From positions 620,001-684,000 of the forward strand of contig MQVO02000006.1 of the NCBI GenBank assembly GCA_001986395.2: a stretch of DNA of 64,000 nt, read 5' to 3'. The notes beneath the pieces were generated by a model. The model was not told where the DNA came from. It did no database searches and saw only the letters and a program-made list of their open reading frames with translations. This stretch comes from Irpex lacteus (Eukaryota; Basidiomycota; Agaricomycetes; Polyporales; Irpicaceae). Positions 20,572-31,573 of the stretch are shown one piece after another. The position numbers and the translations under genes are program-made. Position 1 is the stretch's first letter. Each line of letters opens with the position of its first letter.

Positions 20572-23500
20572 TCAGAATTCATCATCCAACCCATCTCCTC
20601 TTCTCTTATTCGCATATCTCCCCACAAGGCCTTCCTCATCATCCACATCAAAGCCGTCAATATGCTCGTCATCTCCGTCCAAGCCAAGCTCGCCGTCCTC
20701 CTTCAAAATCCCAGCAGCCCCATCCGGCACCACCGACTCTGCCTCTCCGGAATACGTGAACCCTCTAAAGTTCTCCTGCATACTGTTTGTCAGCGGACTC
20801 TGCGCGACATCCCGCTTCTTCTTCTTCTTCGCTACAATGTCGATACCCTTCGCTGACGATCCGTTTCCGTTGGTAGTTGGTGCGGACGGAGGAGGGTTCG
20901 GCATATGGACAGCAGCATGTTGCGCACTCGTCGGTGGTCTATCCGAGCCCAGGGGGCCGTTAGGCGTATGCAACACAGACTGACTTTGCGAAAGGGCCAC
21001 CCAGTCTTCCGATGGATCCTCGTCATCGAAAAGGTCATCCGGACCCACATCACGGACGTCCGCAGTGGTAAACTCCGAGTCAAAGTTATCCACCGACTCG
21101 TCCGACTCGACGATAGGCTTGAAAGGAGGAGTGACTTGCTTAAGCGCGAGCGCCTTCCAGTCGATAGAGGCGAAGAACGGGTGTTCCTTGAGTTCAGCAG
21201 CATCTCGCTGGGCACCGAGACGGTGTTTCGGGTTACGATTGAGTAGCTGCGAGAACATCGTAGTCAGAATACATCCTCGATACGTCATGAGAGAATCGAA
21301 GCACTCACTCCCTTGACGAACTGCTTCCCTTCCTCCCCGATGACCCCCTTCGGGAACCTAATCTTCCCAAAGCAGATGTTCTTGTACATCGTCTGCGTGT
21401 CCTCCGCGTAGAACGGACTCCAGCCACAGCACATCTCGAACAGCAGCACACCTAAACTCCAAAAGTCCACGAGCTTCGAGTATCCGTGTTCGTCGAGGAG
21501 AACCTCGGGCGCGAGGTATTCTGTGGTGCCGCAGAACGTGTTGGTCAATTCGTCGGAACGCAAGTCGGGTTTGGACAGTCCGAAGTCACAGAGGGCGACG
21601 TGACCTGTAGCGTCGAGGAGGATGTTCTCTGGCTTGAGATCACTAGACGACCAACATCAATATCCACCAAACCTGCGAAACATAAGACCACTCACCGATA
21701 CACGATATCATACTTGTGTAGATGCTCCAACGCCAACACAAGCTCCGCCACATAAAACCTCGCCCTCTCCTCCGTAAACCTCGTCTCCTTCTGCAAATGC
21801 CAGAACAACTCCCCTCCACTCTTGAAATCCGTCACCAAATACAGATCCGTGTCCGTTTGGAACGAAAACTTCAAGCCAACGAGGAACGGCGACTCCAGCG
21901 AACGTTGCAGGATCTTGCGCTCGCCGATGGTGTGCGCGACTTCCTTCTTGGCGACGATTTCTCGTTTGGAAAGCACTTTCATGGCGTAGATACGCTTGGT
22001 GTCTTTCTTCCGCACTTGGAATACTCGTCCGAAGGTGCCACGGCCGATGAGCTTGAGGAACTCGAAGTCTCGGGGTGTCAATGCGCGTTTGTTCTGTTAG
22101 TGTCAGGGCCATACCCATACAAACCGCCATCGAATAGAAGGGCCAGGAATTGCCATAGTGATGGGAAGTTCGGACCGGAGAGGGTGGGGGAAGTAGTATC
22201 GGTTCCAGAGCGATTGCAAAGTCCAAGGATAGAGCCGGATAAGCAAGGAGGCGTGCAGAAGGGAGAGACAGATAGTCAGCAAACGGCAATAGAGGCGCAA
22301 ACAAGCAGAAATGAATCATCAGGGAAGTCAAAAAGGTGGAAAAAGGTGGTGGGCCACTAGCAAACAACGCGCAATCCTGAACTGTCACATGAGCCATCGA
22401 CCCCACCTCGCTCCCACAGCAAGTGGGGACGCTGACCGTTCCGTGGTCCGAGAAGCCAACGAGGGGTGCATCGTGCGACTTTGTGGGGAAGCCCACTACG
22501 CCGGAGCGGACGTCGACGTGCCGTAATCCCATAACGACACGTCAGGTCCCCGATGCGGATGCGGGGTAAATGAATGCGCAAGTATGGGATGTGAGATGCG
22601 TAAAAGGAAAAAGTGTGGGGATAGTATGTAGCAAAGGAAGGCGCGAAGACGAAGATTCATAGGAAGGGAGGGAGATTGCATGATGAAGATGAATTGCTAA
22701 ATGGTAGACGAGTGCTTACCTTGTATGCCTCGAACGTGATCTGCACACGCATCTCACCGGTGACGGGCTCATTCTCGTACGGTCGCAGTCTGCGCAGCGT
22801 TGGTGGAGAGGAGAGTTCATTTTCGTGACGGGGAAAGATTTGAGGCCGTGCATTTTTCGTCGAGGGGGGCGGGATGAACAGAACAAGCGGGAAAAGCGGA
22901 GAGCAACTCGTCAGCGACACTCAACGATGGGATAGTAGAGCGCACGCACTTGTACCACTGGTCGACCGTATAATCATGTACAAGCACAGGCTTGATTTGA
23001 ATAGTACCCAAGAAACCGAGGTCATTAACGGCGCGATCGTATATGTTAAAGGTAATAGCAGACTCTTCTGAGGTGACGTCGCTGCACAAGGCCACACGTT
23101 AGCACAACGTGTCGAAAAATTCCCTCGTTTGTCACCGAGAGGCAGTGCGTCCTCACGGCGACATACGAGAGAAAACAAATTTCCGGAACTTACAAAGACA
23201 CCTCGTGTTTCCACACGGGGTTGTGTGCCGATATCCTTGAGCCAAATACGCTCGCGATGCCGCCCTTCCCAGAACCTAACGACGAGCTGGGTGTATGCTC
23301 CTTGCTCGAGGACCCACGGGTGCTCGAGCTGTCCGCCCGGCTGCGTCCATTGTTGAGCTTGCTGCTGATGGCTTCGAGCACGGACAGAGCGTTCGAGGGT
23401 TGCTGTTGCGCCAGCTGAGAGAGTGCGGTCGACGACGAGTTTCTTGAGAGATTGGTAGCGACCCCCTTGATCTCCTTGTCCGTCTCTTCAGTGGGATCCC

Positions 23501-24209
23501 GAGAGACGAACTCGTTCTGCTCGAATTGGACCACGACGTACGGCCGGGCCTTCGATGAGCGCACATTGAGGCCTCGAGCGCCGATGAGCTTGACATGGAT
23601 CTGTCCTCTCGAAGGGCCACTGTTGCCGTTCAACGAAGAGGTGGTCGAAGAGGTGTGTGTGGAGGAGCCGTTTGCAGAGGTGGAGGAGGAGGCAGATGCC
23701 GACTTGGCAAGGCCCGATGGTGCCTGATGGCCGGGCTGATTGAGTTGAATAGCGTTATTGCCGTTTGCAGAGCCATTGAGTTGAGTGGAGGTGGTCGCGG
23801 TGTTGGTTCGCTTGGGGGGAGGGGGAGCCTGCATCTTGAAGACGGGAGCATGGAGAGAGAGACTGGTTGTGGGCTGAGCAAAGCTTCCGCCTGGCGTCAA
23901 GGGCATCTGGTGAAAATATTGTTGCTGTGGATCTGGGCCATCCAGTGCGGGCGGTAGGGAGGGCTCTGGTGTTATGGTCGTGGGAGCGGAGATTGAAGGC
24001 GAGAGCAGGTGATGGGAGGCGTTCAAGAGTTGGTGGGTGTAGGTCGGGGCACCTCCCGTGGGAGTCTGTGCGCCGAGGGAGGAGGAGTTCTGCCTCGAGT
24101 GGGCAGAAGAGAACGGCTGCATGTTGTCAAACGGGTTCTGGCGTTCCTGGCCATTTGGACCAGCCCTGGGCGTGAGATCGACAGGGGACGAGGGCCAAAA
24201 CTTGAGCAT
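20572..24209 (-). CDS. SCH9: AGC protein kinase Sch9 with C2 domain
   Basis: Sch9 is the S6-kinase-like effector of TORC1 controlling ribosome production, growth and stress responses. The N-terminal part is low complexity (Pro, Ser, Gln). A C2 domain follows (QIHVKLIGARGLNVRSSKAR, PYVVVQFEQNEFVS, then FNIYDRAVNDLGFLGTIQIK). The kinase domain begins TPRDFEFLKLIGRGTFGRVF and has the AMKVL lysine, DLKPENILLD, CDFGLSKPDL and APEVLLD. The T-loop Thr lies in NTFCGTTEYLAPE, the expected PDK1 site. The hydrophobic motif ENFRGFTYSGE, a TORC1 target, is present and followed by an acidic tail. The order C2, kinase, hydrophobic motif is diagnostic. The intron at 22094-22719 is 626 nt, about ten times the local norm. 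I chose MLKFWPSSPVDL as start; an in-frame ATG ending at 24536 would add about 109 basic, Pro-rich residues. Length is about 750 residues. Confidence 0.93.
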
Positions 24210-25002
24210 GGTGAGCAGGTAGGCACGATCCCGACGGCGGGGGCGGCGGTGCTGTGATGGCGGCAGTGGAAGGAGGCGGAGGAGGGGATGGTGGTATGAT
24301 GGTGGTGGTGGTAGTCGGAGAAGAGGATGAGAGGGGGTCAGAGGGCGATTATTATCGGTTGTGAGCCAGTCTCCACAAATTTCCTTCTCACTCTCGGCCT
24401 TGTCTCCACTTGTTGATGGATGTCGAACACGCCCTGAAGGTTGCTGTCTAGAGGGGTCGCAGATGACGACTCGACCACCCTCTTTCTCATCCGGCTCACC
24501 CTGAATGGCCTCAACTCCGCACAGCGTCACAGCCATTATCTATCTGCTGCCGACCGATGAGGGGGAATGCAGGGGCCTCGTCGTGCAACTCCCTCTATTT
24601 ATTGTAACACACTACGCTAGATAACAATGTGTGTACTCTCTATGCACTCGACGTCGGCTGCTGGTCCGTTGGTGGATGTCATCCTCGCCAATTGCGCAAA
24701 CACCTCGGCGCCTCTCCGAGATGAGCTATATTCTTCATAGGCCGCCACACTCGAAGCACCCACCGCACACGCGCTAGATCGTTTCTCAGGAAAGCCAATC
24801 GCTCTCTTTTCATCTCCAGCCCCCGCTGCCCAATAGCATTCAGCAATCGCAGGCCACCAAACTTCAAGGGCTCCCGGTGACTTCGGTCCTGGACTCCTGT
24901 AAGTAGAGCTCGGAGTCGATTGCCTGGGCCTCGTGCATTCCACCATTCACTCAGTCACTTTCAGTAGCCTTTCAGTACTACTTTGAGCCCTCTTCCAGAG
25001 CT
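24210..25002. other. SCH9 promoter region and flank
   Basis: 793 bp upstream of SCH9 and downstream of the membrane-protein gene. It contains the possible SCH9 N-terminal extension (24210-24536), strongly pyrimidine-rich on the SCH9 strand, and the doubtful frame at 24617-24946. No repeats were seen. Confidence 0.45.
24617..24946 (-). CDS. Hypothetical 109-residue reading frame, doubtful
   Basis: An uninterrupted ATG-started frame on the minus strand begins MVECTRPRQSTPSSTYRSPG and ends ECIESTHIVI. It is Ala/Ser-rich with no domain, signal peptide or membrane segment. It begins 57 bp past the stop of the upstream membrane-protein gene, on the same strand, leaving very little room for a promoter. 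A second minus-strand frame overlaps it (24679-24867). It may be the 3' UTR of the upstream gene or chance. Confidence 0.22.
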   Translation of the reverse strand: MVECTRPRQSTPSSTYRSPGPKSPGALEVWWPAIAECYWAAGAGDEKRAIGFPEKRSSACAVGASSVAAYEEYSSSRRGAEVFAQLARMTSTNGPAADVECIESTHIVI

Positions 25003-25708
25003 CTACTTTGATAGCGTCTCCGACACTTCCTTGATATCTTCGATCACCTCCGCACGTCCTTCCGCGGCCGCTGCTTCTAGATCTGCCGCACGGGCCTGTG
25101 CGTGCTCCCGCAAATGTTCCTGGCTCCAGCGCAGTCCACGCATTGCACCGCCAACCATAACTCCCAGCAGCAGCGTGCGCGAGACAGCTTTGTGTGGTAG
25201 ACGATCTAGAAAAATGTAATCAGTATAACAGTAGACAGGAAAGGAGTGGCACCCGAAGTAATTAAAAGGAGAAAATATTCAATCACTCACAAGCAAGAGA
25301 AAACACGGCGGCAGTCCCAACACCAGCCACGACCTCCTTCACCTCACCCGCCAACGCCCACCGCTCCTCCAACCTCCCCATACCCTCCTCAAAACACACC
25401 CACCCCGCCGCCGTCGTCCCCAACTTCGCAGCCTCCACCCCAGCCTCCTTCAGCCCACCCATAAGCACCCTATAATTCTTCGTCTTGTTATAAAAATACC
25501 ATCCCTGCACCGTCGTCGGCGGTCGGTGCACGTTCTCTGCGAGGAATCGGAGCGAGGCGGTTCGTGAGCCGCGTACGAAGCCGAGAGTCAGGCCGAGCAG
25601 GATGGCGGAGCCGGGGAGCAGGTAGAAGCGGGAGGGGATGTTCAGGCGGATTTGGCGTGGTTTTGAAGGGTCGTTGAGGTCCGAGTCGACGTCGGGGTGT
25701 GTGGACAT
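25003..25708 (-). CDS. Uncharacterised small membrane protein, possibly Tim17/22-like
   Basis: Two exons give about 210 residues. The start is MSTHPDVDSDLNDPSKPRQI. Hydrophobic or small-residue-rich segments follow: SRFYLLPGSAILLGLTLGFV, GLKEAGVEAAKLGTTAAGWV, and VKEVVAGVGTAAVFSLAY. Across the intron the frame continues RLPHKAVSRTLLLGVMVGGA and ends in an Ala/Glu-rich amphipathic helix closing EDIKEVSETLSK. Glycine-spaced hairpin-like helices recall Tim17/22-type mitochondrial inner-membrane proteins, but I cannot see the family signature, so this is only a suggestion. The Met chosen follows a frame that stays open upstream without an ATG. No neighbour hints at its job. The gene is probably real, given the clean splice and consistent frame. 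Confidence 0.65.
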
Positions 25709-28035
25709 TGTGTGAGTGAGCGTGAATATTGTCGGTCGTGACGCGCTCACAGCGCGTTCGTATATTGGAGCCACGTGGAGCAGACGCTCGTGGCCGTCGG
25801 GTCGATTGAGGATTAACTTCGCTTCACGCCCGACGGCAACATTGTCGCTTTGATTACGGTTTGTAGCTAAGTGGCGATGGTATAAACACTCTAATATACA
25901 GCGTAGTAGCCAGAGCATGTTTCAATCAAGCACGAAGCACAGTCTAATTGATCCTGAAGCCCGTCCACGACGAAAAGTTTCTACACGAACGTGCCCATTC
26001 AATCGTTCCAACCAGGTACCTATACAGCGCACCTGGACGGAGGACATTGAACCGTCTGATAGCCTCGCAGCCACCCTTCCATCCGCATATATGGATGGTC
26101 GGGACGAGTGACCGGTCGGTCACTTTCCATCTCTCCTTCTCTCCTTCCTTTGCCTCTTCGCGTTCTAGTCGATACGCATTGATCCTGGTATGCCTTTCTT
26201 GATATTAAGGCTAATTCAATGCAACTCTTACGCATCTATCACCACGGCATCCAGCGAACTATACCCAGATCCGTCGCATACGTCCGAGACGATGAAACTG
26301 CTATAACACCTAACTAGATCGATCGTATCGTAAGTATTAGCATCTGCCAGTGAATATGAGATACGGATTAAGCATTCGAACTCACCGTGGTTCGGAAGGT
26401 CGGTCCCTCGGAAGCGTTATGAATACGTGGTGTCCCTTCATGTGAAGAGACAGATGGATCCGAGGTGAACCGAGAATCCGAGATTAAGGTGCTCTGTGGT
26501 TGGTTCGTGTGGCGTGAGCCTATGAGGACTCCTGTTGGCTGGCTAAGTCTTGTAAGGCACCCATAGCTAGAGAGGCCACTCATGTTAGGAAGACTACTGT
26601 ACGCTAGGGGATGCCATGACTATCTTCATCCTTCATCCTGTGCAAACGGACACCCGTGTTTCCACGAGTGATTCGGCCTTGATAATCGGAGAACTTGCAT
26701 GGGAGAGGCCGACCGCAGATAAGATAGTGCCCACAGATAGACATCCACTCGTATGGTGTCCGACTTGAGCTTCTTTGCGATGAAGTTCTATAAAATAAAG
26801 AGGAAGATGATCTTCAGTGTTGACTTTCTCTCAGAGAAGCTGTGGCTTGCCTTCTTGCTCTGAGCCAACTGTTTCTGAGGAAGTTAAGAGACGCATCCTC
26901 ACGCTTCCTAGGGCCTTGTTGTAAATTGTCACCGCGGACCCTACGAAACATTCCGATCTTCATCACCGAGGACATATCAGCATTTTGCACTTCAGCGTGT
27001 CCTATTGAATGTGCACTCACCATGTGATCGGAGCCCTTCTAGCGTTCTTGTGTTTTTGCATTTAACCTTTGAGACTTGAGGAGCGACTGGATCGGACTCA
27101 GGGACTTGAATGGGAGCGAAAGAAGGTTTTCTCCTGGAGATTGAGGTGGTAGATTTAGTGAGCTGCTTTGAACTGACGCTGGGGCTGTAGATATGAGTGT
27201 GTGGTGGAGGATAAGCAGTACGAATTGTGTGTGTGAGGTGAGGCTACTACGCATGTCCTAAATGCATCTGAATGAGAAGAAGTACAATTAGAGGCTGTAT
27301 GTTAGTGGCATATCCCTCACGGCAGCCTGAGTCAGGAAGTGACGGTGAGACTGAACCGGAGGAGTAAAACGCAGATTCCATAACATTGTCCACATAGCTG
27401 ATCCCAGACCGCGTACTTTGCTCTTTCAGTGGCAGCAAGGCTATACGTGATTCTTGAAAGCTGCTCAAAAGCGAGTCCACCTTCGGGGCCTATAGTGCGG
27501 ATAGAGGTCGGCAGAAAGAGATGGTTATGAAATGATATAAGATCAAGCTATGGTACAGGAAACAGATAGTGCTATATACCTGGTTAATAAGCCTGAATGT
27601 GCGACAGTGTCTAGAGTACGCACCTAAGTGACTTTGAGGTCCATCCGTGGCATGTTGCGCGCAATAGCAGCAAGTGCCACACAGCCGCTGAGTACACTGG
27701 TCTAGAAATCAAACTCCTTCCTTGAATTTACACTTTAGCAAGCCGTTATTTCCCTCGTACACTGAAAGACTGTAAACACGCCTCGTAGTCGTTGTCAATG
27801 TCCCCGAGCACGAGTCGCCGTGCGAAAAAGGCTCGCGGGTGGAGGGGTGATTTTGGCGTAGTTTGGTGTTGTGTTCTTGTGCTTGCGACGGTCAAATTTG
27901 TTTTCTCTGGTTTTCGGTAATTTGGACGCTGTATGAGTGTGTTTAGAGCAACCTCACCAAACAAACCCTCGCTCGTCTTCTCCCACCACCACCTCCCGCC
28001 CCGCATTCGTCCCCGCCCGACAACGACGACAAACC
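25709..28035. other. Long intergenic region with weak frames only
   Basis: 2.3 kb between divergent genes. Minus-strand frames at 26368-26583, 26814-27023, 27039-27254 and 27247-27480 have branch-point-like and splice-like sites between them, but I could not join them into a consistent protein, and none shows a domain. The forkhead 5' region begins near 27900. A fast-evolving gene or lncRNA in 26.3-27.5 kb cannot be excluded. I see no transposon ends. Confidence 0.4.
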
Positions 28036-28122
28036 ATGGTCCGAGGTCGTCCAGCTCAGCGACCGCGCGTCCAGCGTGGCCCGTGCGCGAGCCAAGCATC
28101 ACATTTCTCACGGCTGACGTAA
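28036..28122 (+). other. Upstream ORF or alternative first exon of the forkhead gene
   Basis: An ATG in excellent context (aaccATGG) opens a 28-codon frame, MVRGRPAQRPRVQRG..., that ends at a TGA. The last codons overlap a perfect donor (CTGAC|GTAAGC). Splicing from there to the AG before TCGACGAGC (about 28204) joins, in frame, an Arg-rich segment that runs into the forkhead start at 28294. So this is either a 28-codon uORF or the true first coding exon. Confidence 0.5.
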
Positions 28123-28293
28123 GCAGCTCCCCCGGTTTGGACATTGCTCTCTGTCCGTCTTCCAACATCTCGACTCCACCTCCTCTGCACTCCCGTCTCC
28201 CGAAGTCGACGAGCTCGACGCCCGAAATCCCGCCTCGGTGCAGTGTACACGCGAAAGTTGGCCACTACGACGTCCCAACAGGAATTCTTCAAT

Positions 28294-29474
28294 ATGGCGC
28301 AGCAGCCGCCAACGGTGATGCCGCAGGAGATGATGCCTCCTCAGGCTCACCAGCAGCAGATCACTCCGCTGCAGAATATAAACACTTACTACCCGGAGAC
28401 ACCTGGAGACCTTTCGGGAGGGCTGCCTATTAATCTTGATTCTCTGCGAGATGGGCCGCCAGGAAGCAAGCCGTTCTATCCTTATTCCACTCTGATTCGG
28501 TGCGTATTCTACTGGGACGCGTCTGGGTCTTCGAGAGGATGCTGAACGCGACCTAGTTATGCTATCAAGGGTGCTCCGAACCAGAAGTTGCTGCTGGAGG
28601 ATATATACTACGCGATCGAGTCGAGGGTGAGTTGCAAGGCCAAGATGCTTGGGTGTATCGTTCTAATCTATACCCACAGTTTCCTTACTTCAGGACAGCA
28701 CCTCCCGGCTGGAAGGTACGTCAAACCCTCTTATCTAGAAAGTGCTATATTGACGGTACTATGACAGAACTCTGTTCGCCACAATCTCTCCCTTAACCCC
28801 TGCTTCGAGAAAGTCCCTCGACCATTGACCGACCGTGGCAAGGGATCATATTGGACTGTGAACGATAATGTCGACCCACGGACGGGTGTTCACCGCGTAC
28901 GGAAGAAGAAGCCGAAAGGCAAGGGACGTTCGCAGTCCCAATCTGACCAGCAGGGAGAACCAGGAGAGGGTCAGCCGGAAGACATTGATTACCCACAGGG
29001 AGACCAGCAGTTCCAGGAGCAGAATTTTGCTGCACCAGCGATTGTACCTAACGAAGCTGGCCCCAGTGGAAGGCCACCTGTGCCTCCCCCAGGATTTCCC
29101 CAGCCATATGGCACGTAAGTGACGTCCCTCGCGCCTAACCATCCACAAATGTTGACGTTTTTCTTCATATTACCAGTTTTGACCCAGCATTCGCCAATTA
29201 CGCAGCCATGCGATATCCGCCTCTCTACCCAAATGAGACTCTCGAGTTCGACGAACACGGTCAAGTTGACTGGGCGGCAATGTGGCGCAAAGAGCTGCAG
29301 GGCCTCATTACGATCACCGAGGACCAGGATAAGAGCGGCGCTGGAGATCAGGAGTGGTACAGGGGCATGTTGACGAGACTCAGAACAGCTATGATGACGC
29401 CCGACCAGCCTATCGCCCCTCCTACACATATACCCGGAGCAGCAGGGAACGGCGGTGCCGTCCCGGAACAATGA
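28294..29474 (+). CDS. Forkhead transcription factor
   Basis: This is a nuclear DNA-binding protein with one winged-helix forkhead domain, which binds RYAAAYA-type sites. After an N-terminal Gln/Pro-rich stretch ([20 protein letters not shown]), the domain reads [64 protein letters not shown] and [10 protein letters not shown]. The recognition helix with NSVRHNLSL is complete. Introns of about 50-60 nt interrupt the domain at R-Y, after ESR and after GWK. A basic KKKPKGKG segment just after the domain could be a nuclear localisation signal. The rest is Pro/Gln-rich with a conserved-looking [15 protein letters not shown] block. Length from this Met is about 330 residues. It resembles the small basidiomycete forkhead proteins (Fhl1/Fkh-type cannot be told apart). 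The start may lie further upstream. Confidence 0.9.
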
Positions 29475-29995
29475 GACGACTGTACTCCCACGTCTTGTCT
29501 GTTCCATCTCGCCTCCCTCGATCCGTCCTGTATATTGCACTATCTTCCGTCTACCGTCCGGTTACCCTCTTGGACTTCACGACTGCTTCTCTCAGACGTG
29601 TATCTGCGTCTTTGGTGCTCGTTTATCCTGCTCTGGCCTTTCCAGTATATTGAACTGATGTCCGTTACGTCCTAGCCTGCTCACACTTATGACTCCCGCC
29701 TCTTGCCTTATGACTATTTGTGATATTATCAGAACACGGCAGCGCTGTATATTTGAACTACTTTTCTTGCACCCAATCGAAACTCTTGGGACTTCAGTAC
29801 TTGTGCGACGACATTGCCAACGACACAACACAGGAGACTATGTAAATTCCGGTATGTGATATACATTCCTCTAATAAATACGACAGCATAAACCCGACCG
29901 CAAGAGAAAGGAGGCATTAAAATCCAAGGAGATGGATGGAAGGGGCAATCTAGGTGAAGGTAATATGTTGACGGCTAGTACCTCTGACGATCCAA
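29475..29995. other. Convergent intergenic region, forkhead / BRI3-like A
   Basis: 521 bp between two 3' ends. It is T-rich on the plus strand just past the forkhead stop, consistent with a 3' UTR. No gene, repeat or RNA is seen. Confidence 0.5.
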
Positions 29996-30320
29996 CTACG
30001 GGCATCGAACACCGCAACGCACACATCGCCTCTTTTTATCCGCACTGGTAAAAATGATGCTGTGAGTACTCGTGCTGTTGAATGAGATGCCAATATGCTA
30101 ACCAAAGACATATCAACCCGCAAGGGAAACAGAGTACGGCGCACAGGATACCGACAATGCCGTACTTTGTCTCGGGGTCATGCTGGCCGTGAGCACAGCG
30201 AGCCAGGACTGCAGGGGCGAGGAAAGTAGGGTACGTAAGTTACTTGGTCATGAATGTTGCTGACAGACGGTTGTGGCACTTACGGTCTTCCTGGTACATC
30301 ATGCCGATGCTCTTCTCCAT
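29996..30320 (-). CDS. Small cysteine-rich BRI3-like membrane protein, copy A
   Basis: Three exons encode 63 residues. The N-terminus is MEKSIGMMYQED, then LLARCAHGQHDPETKYG, a hydrophobic helix IVGILCAVLCFPCGLICLC, and a C-terminal zinc-ribbon-like CVRCGVRCP. The GI...CFPCG(L)ICL pattern followed by basic residues and CxxCG resembles brain protein I3 (BRI3)-type proteins. Here it is a single-pass membrane protein with cysteines on both sides that could be palmitoylated or bind metal. Introns fall after the ED codon (phase 1) and after LICL (phase 2), the same places as in copy B at 31160-31473. The two proteins match at 47 of 63 positions. Its function is unknown. Standard gene callers may miss it because of its size and three exons. 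Confidence 0.8.
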
Positions 30321-31159
30321 TGTTACGGTGGTAGCGATGAGGCTAGGAGTTAGCTGAGGAGAAGTGAGAGAGCGTCGGCAGAGGATGCGATAGGCGAGGA
30401 ATTTTGTGGTTGATGTTTCTCTTTCCTGCTGTTCACAAGTTATTTTATACCACAGCAAGGCTGCCTACCAGCCAGTTGGCATAGGAGTGTACAAGAAATA
30501 ACGCGCGATCAACCCACATGATCGTAGCGGATGGATCGTCCAAAAAGGCAGTGATTCCTTGCTTTCTTACATCCGATATCCATGACAGGGGCGTTGGCCT
30601 GGAACCCTCATTGTAACCGGGCAGCCTAGGTATCGTTGTCGTGCAACAGAAAGCCGTAATCGACATGCTGGAGAGTAGAGACTTGGTGATGCTTGCATGC
30701 GCACCTGGCCAGACAGTTTGCATTACACATATATCGAAGTTCTGATGCGCTGGTTGGTGTAGCTTCCAAGTGGCAGACATCGAAGGAGGCTAGTTTTTAT
30801 TATGATGGTCCTTTTCTGAGCTCACGAGAATGAGTGATATGTCAATCAAAGTCGGGAGCATAATGGGGTGAAACAAACAAACGGGCGAGTTGGGCGCAAG
30901 GGGCGACGGGGTCTCTCGATCAAGCTTCAAGCTTCAAGGCGGACCGCCAGCACTTGGCGGCGAACATTTGTATTTCTCCAAACAGCAAGGACACGAGCAC
31001 ATAAATTATTTCCCTGGGTATACAAGTGGGACAGACTTAATGAACCGCTGCTTCGTATGCATGTCGAGAAATCATACACCAGGAGATCACGAAGACGAGA
31101 GGTGATAGTGAGAGTAAACAATGCCAATGGTGAAGTAGAATGAGCAACAGAGCCACCTT
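30321..31159. other. Spacer between the two BRI3-like copies
   Basis: 839 bp. It includes the copy A promoter with a TATA box (30443-30449). A 111-codon minus-strand frame (30445-30780) and short plus-strand frames (30868-31143) have no domain. A small AAGCTTCAAGCTTCAAG repeat lies near 30920. I see no third copy of the small gene. Confidence 0.5.
30443..30449 (-). promoter_or_regulatory. TATA box of BRI3-like copy A
   Basis: Read on the minus strand, TATAAAA lies about 123 nt upstream of the copy A ATG. Copy B has a TATA element at a similar distance, which supports both. Confidence 0.5.
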
Positions 31160-31473
31160 CTAGGGGCACAGGACACCGCAACGAACGCATCGCTTCTTCT
31201 TGTCCGAGCTAGAATTAACATACATAGTGAGTTTTAATGTGCCACGACATATGATGCACTACATGCTCACCATAGACATATCAACCCACAAGGGAAACAT
31301 ATAACTGCCATTATTATGCCAAACACGCCGTACTTTGTTTCGGGGTCGTGTTGCCCTTGGGCACAGCGGGCCATGACTGGTATCATATAACAATTAGTCA
31401 GTGAAATTGCACAACTAATGACCTGGAGAGACTCACGTTCATCAGAGTATGCTTGACCGAGGCTCTTCTCCAT
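31160..31473 (-). CDS. Small cysteine-rich BRI3-like membrane protein, copy B
   Basis: Three exons encode 63 residues: MEKSLGQAYSDE, LMARCAQGQHDPETKYG, the helix VFGIIMAVICFPCGLICLC, then SDKKKRCVRCGVLCP. The protein is about 75% identical to copy A, 840 bp away on the same strand, and the two introns fall at the same codons and phases. This is a tandem duplication. Most changes are in the first 14 residues and within the membrane helix; the HDPETKYG block, all cysteines of the helix end and the CVRCG tail are kept, which implies selection on both copies. A TATATATA lies about 100 nt upstream. The function is unknown. A single membrane span with a cytosolic or luminal Cys tail is inferred. 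Confidence 0.8.
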
Positions 31474-31573
31474 TTCGTCGATGTATGTACGTTAAAGGAG
31501 TGGGTGGAGGGGTGGGGTGTTTGAGACTCGGATGGGGTTGTAAGTTGATGTAAATGGGCGCGAGCAACCACTG

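Noticed and set aside
21722..22360. 212-codon plus-strand frame
   Set aside because: Antisense to the SCH9 kinase exon and long intron. The kinase is certain.
24679..24867. Second minus-strand frame over the doubtful gene at 24617
   Set aside because: No ATG start of its own with a promoter, no domain.
28793..29540. Minus-strand frames (80, 100 and 183 codons)
   Set aside because: Antisense to the forkhead exons.
30445..30780. 111-codon minus-strand frame between the BRI3-like copies
   Set aside because: No domain, overlaps the copy A TATA box, and does not resemble either copy.
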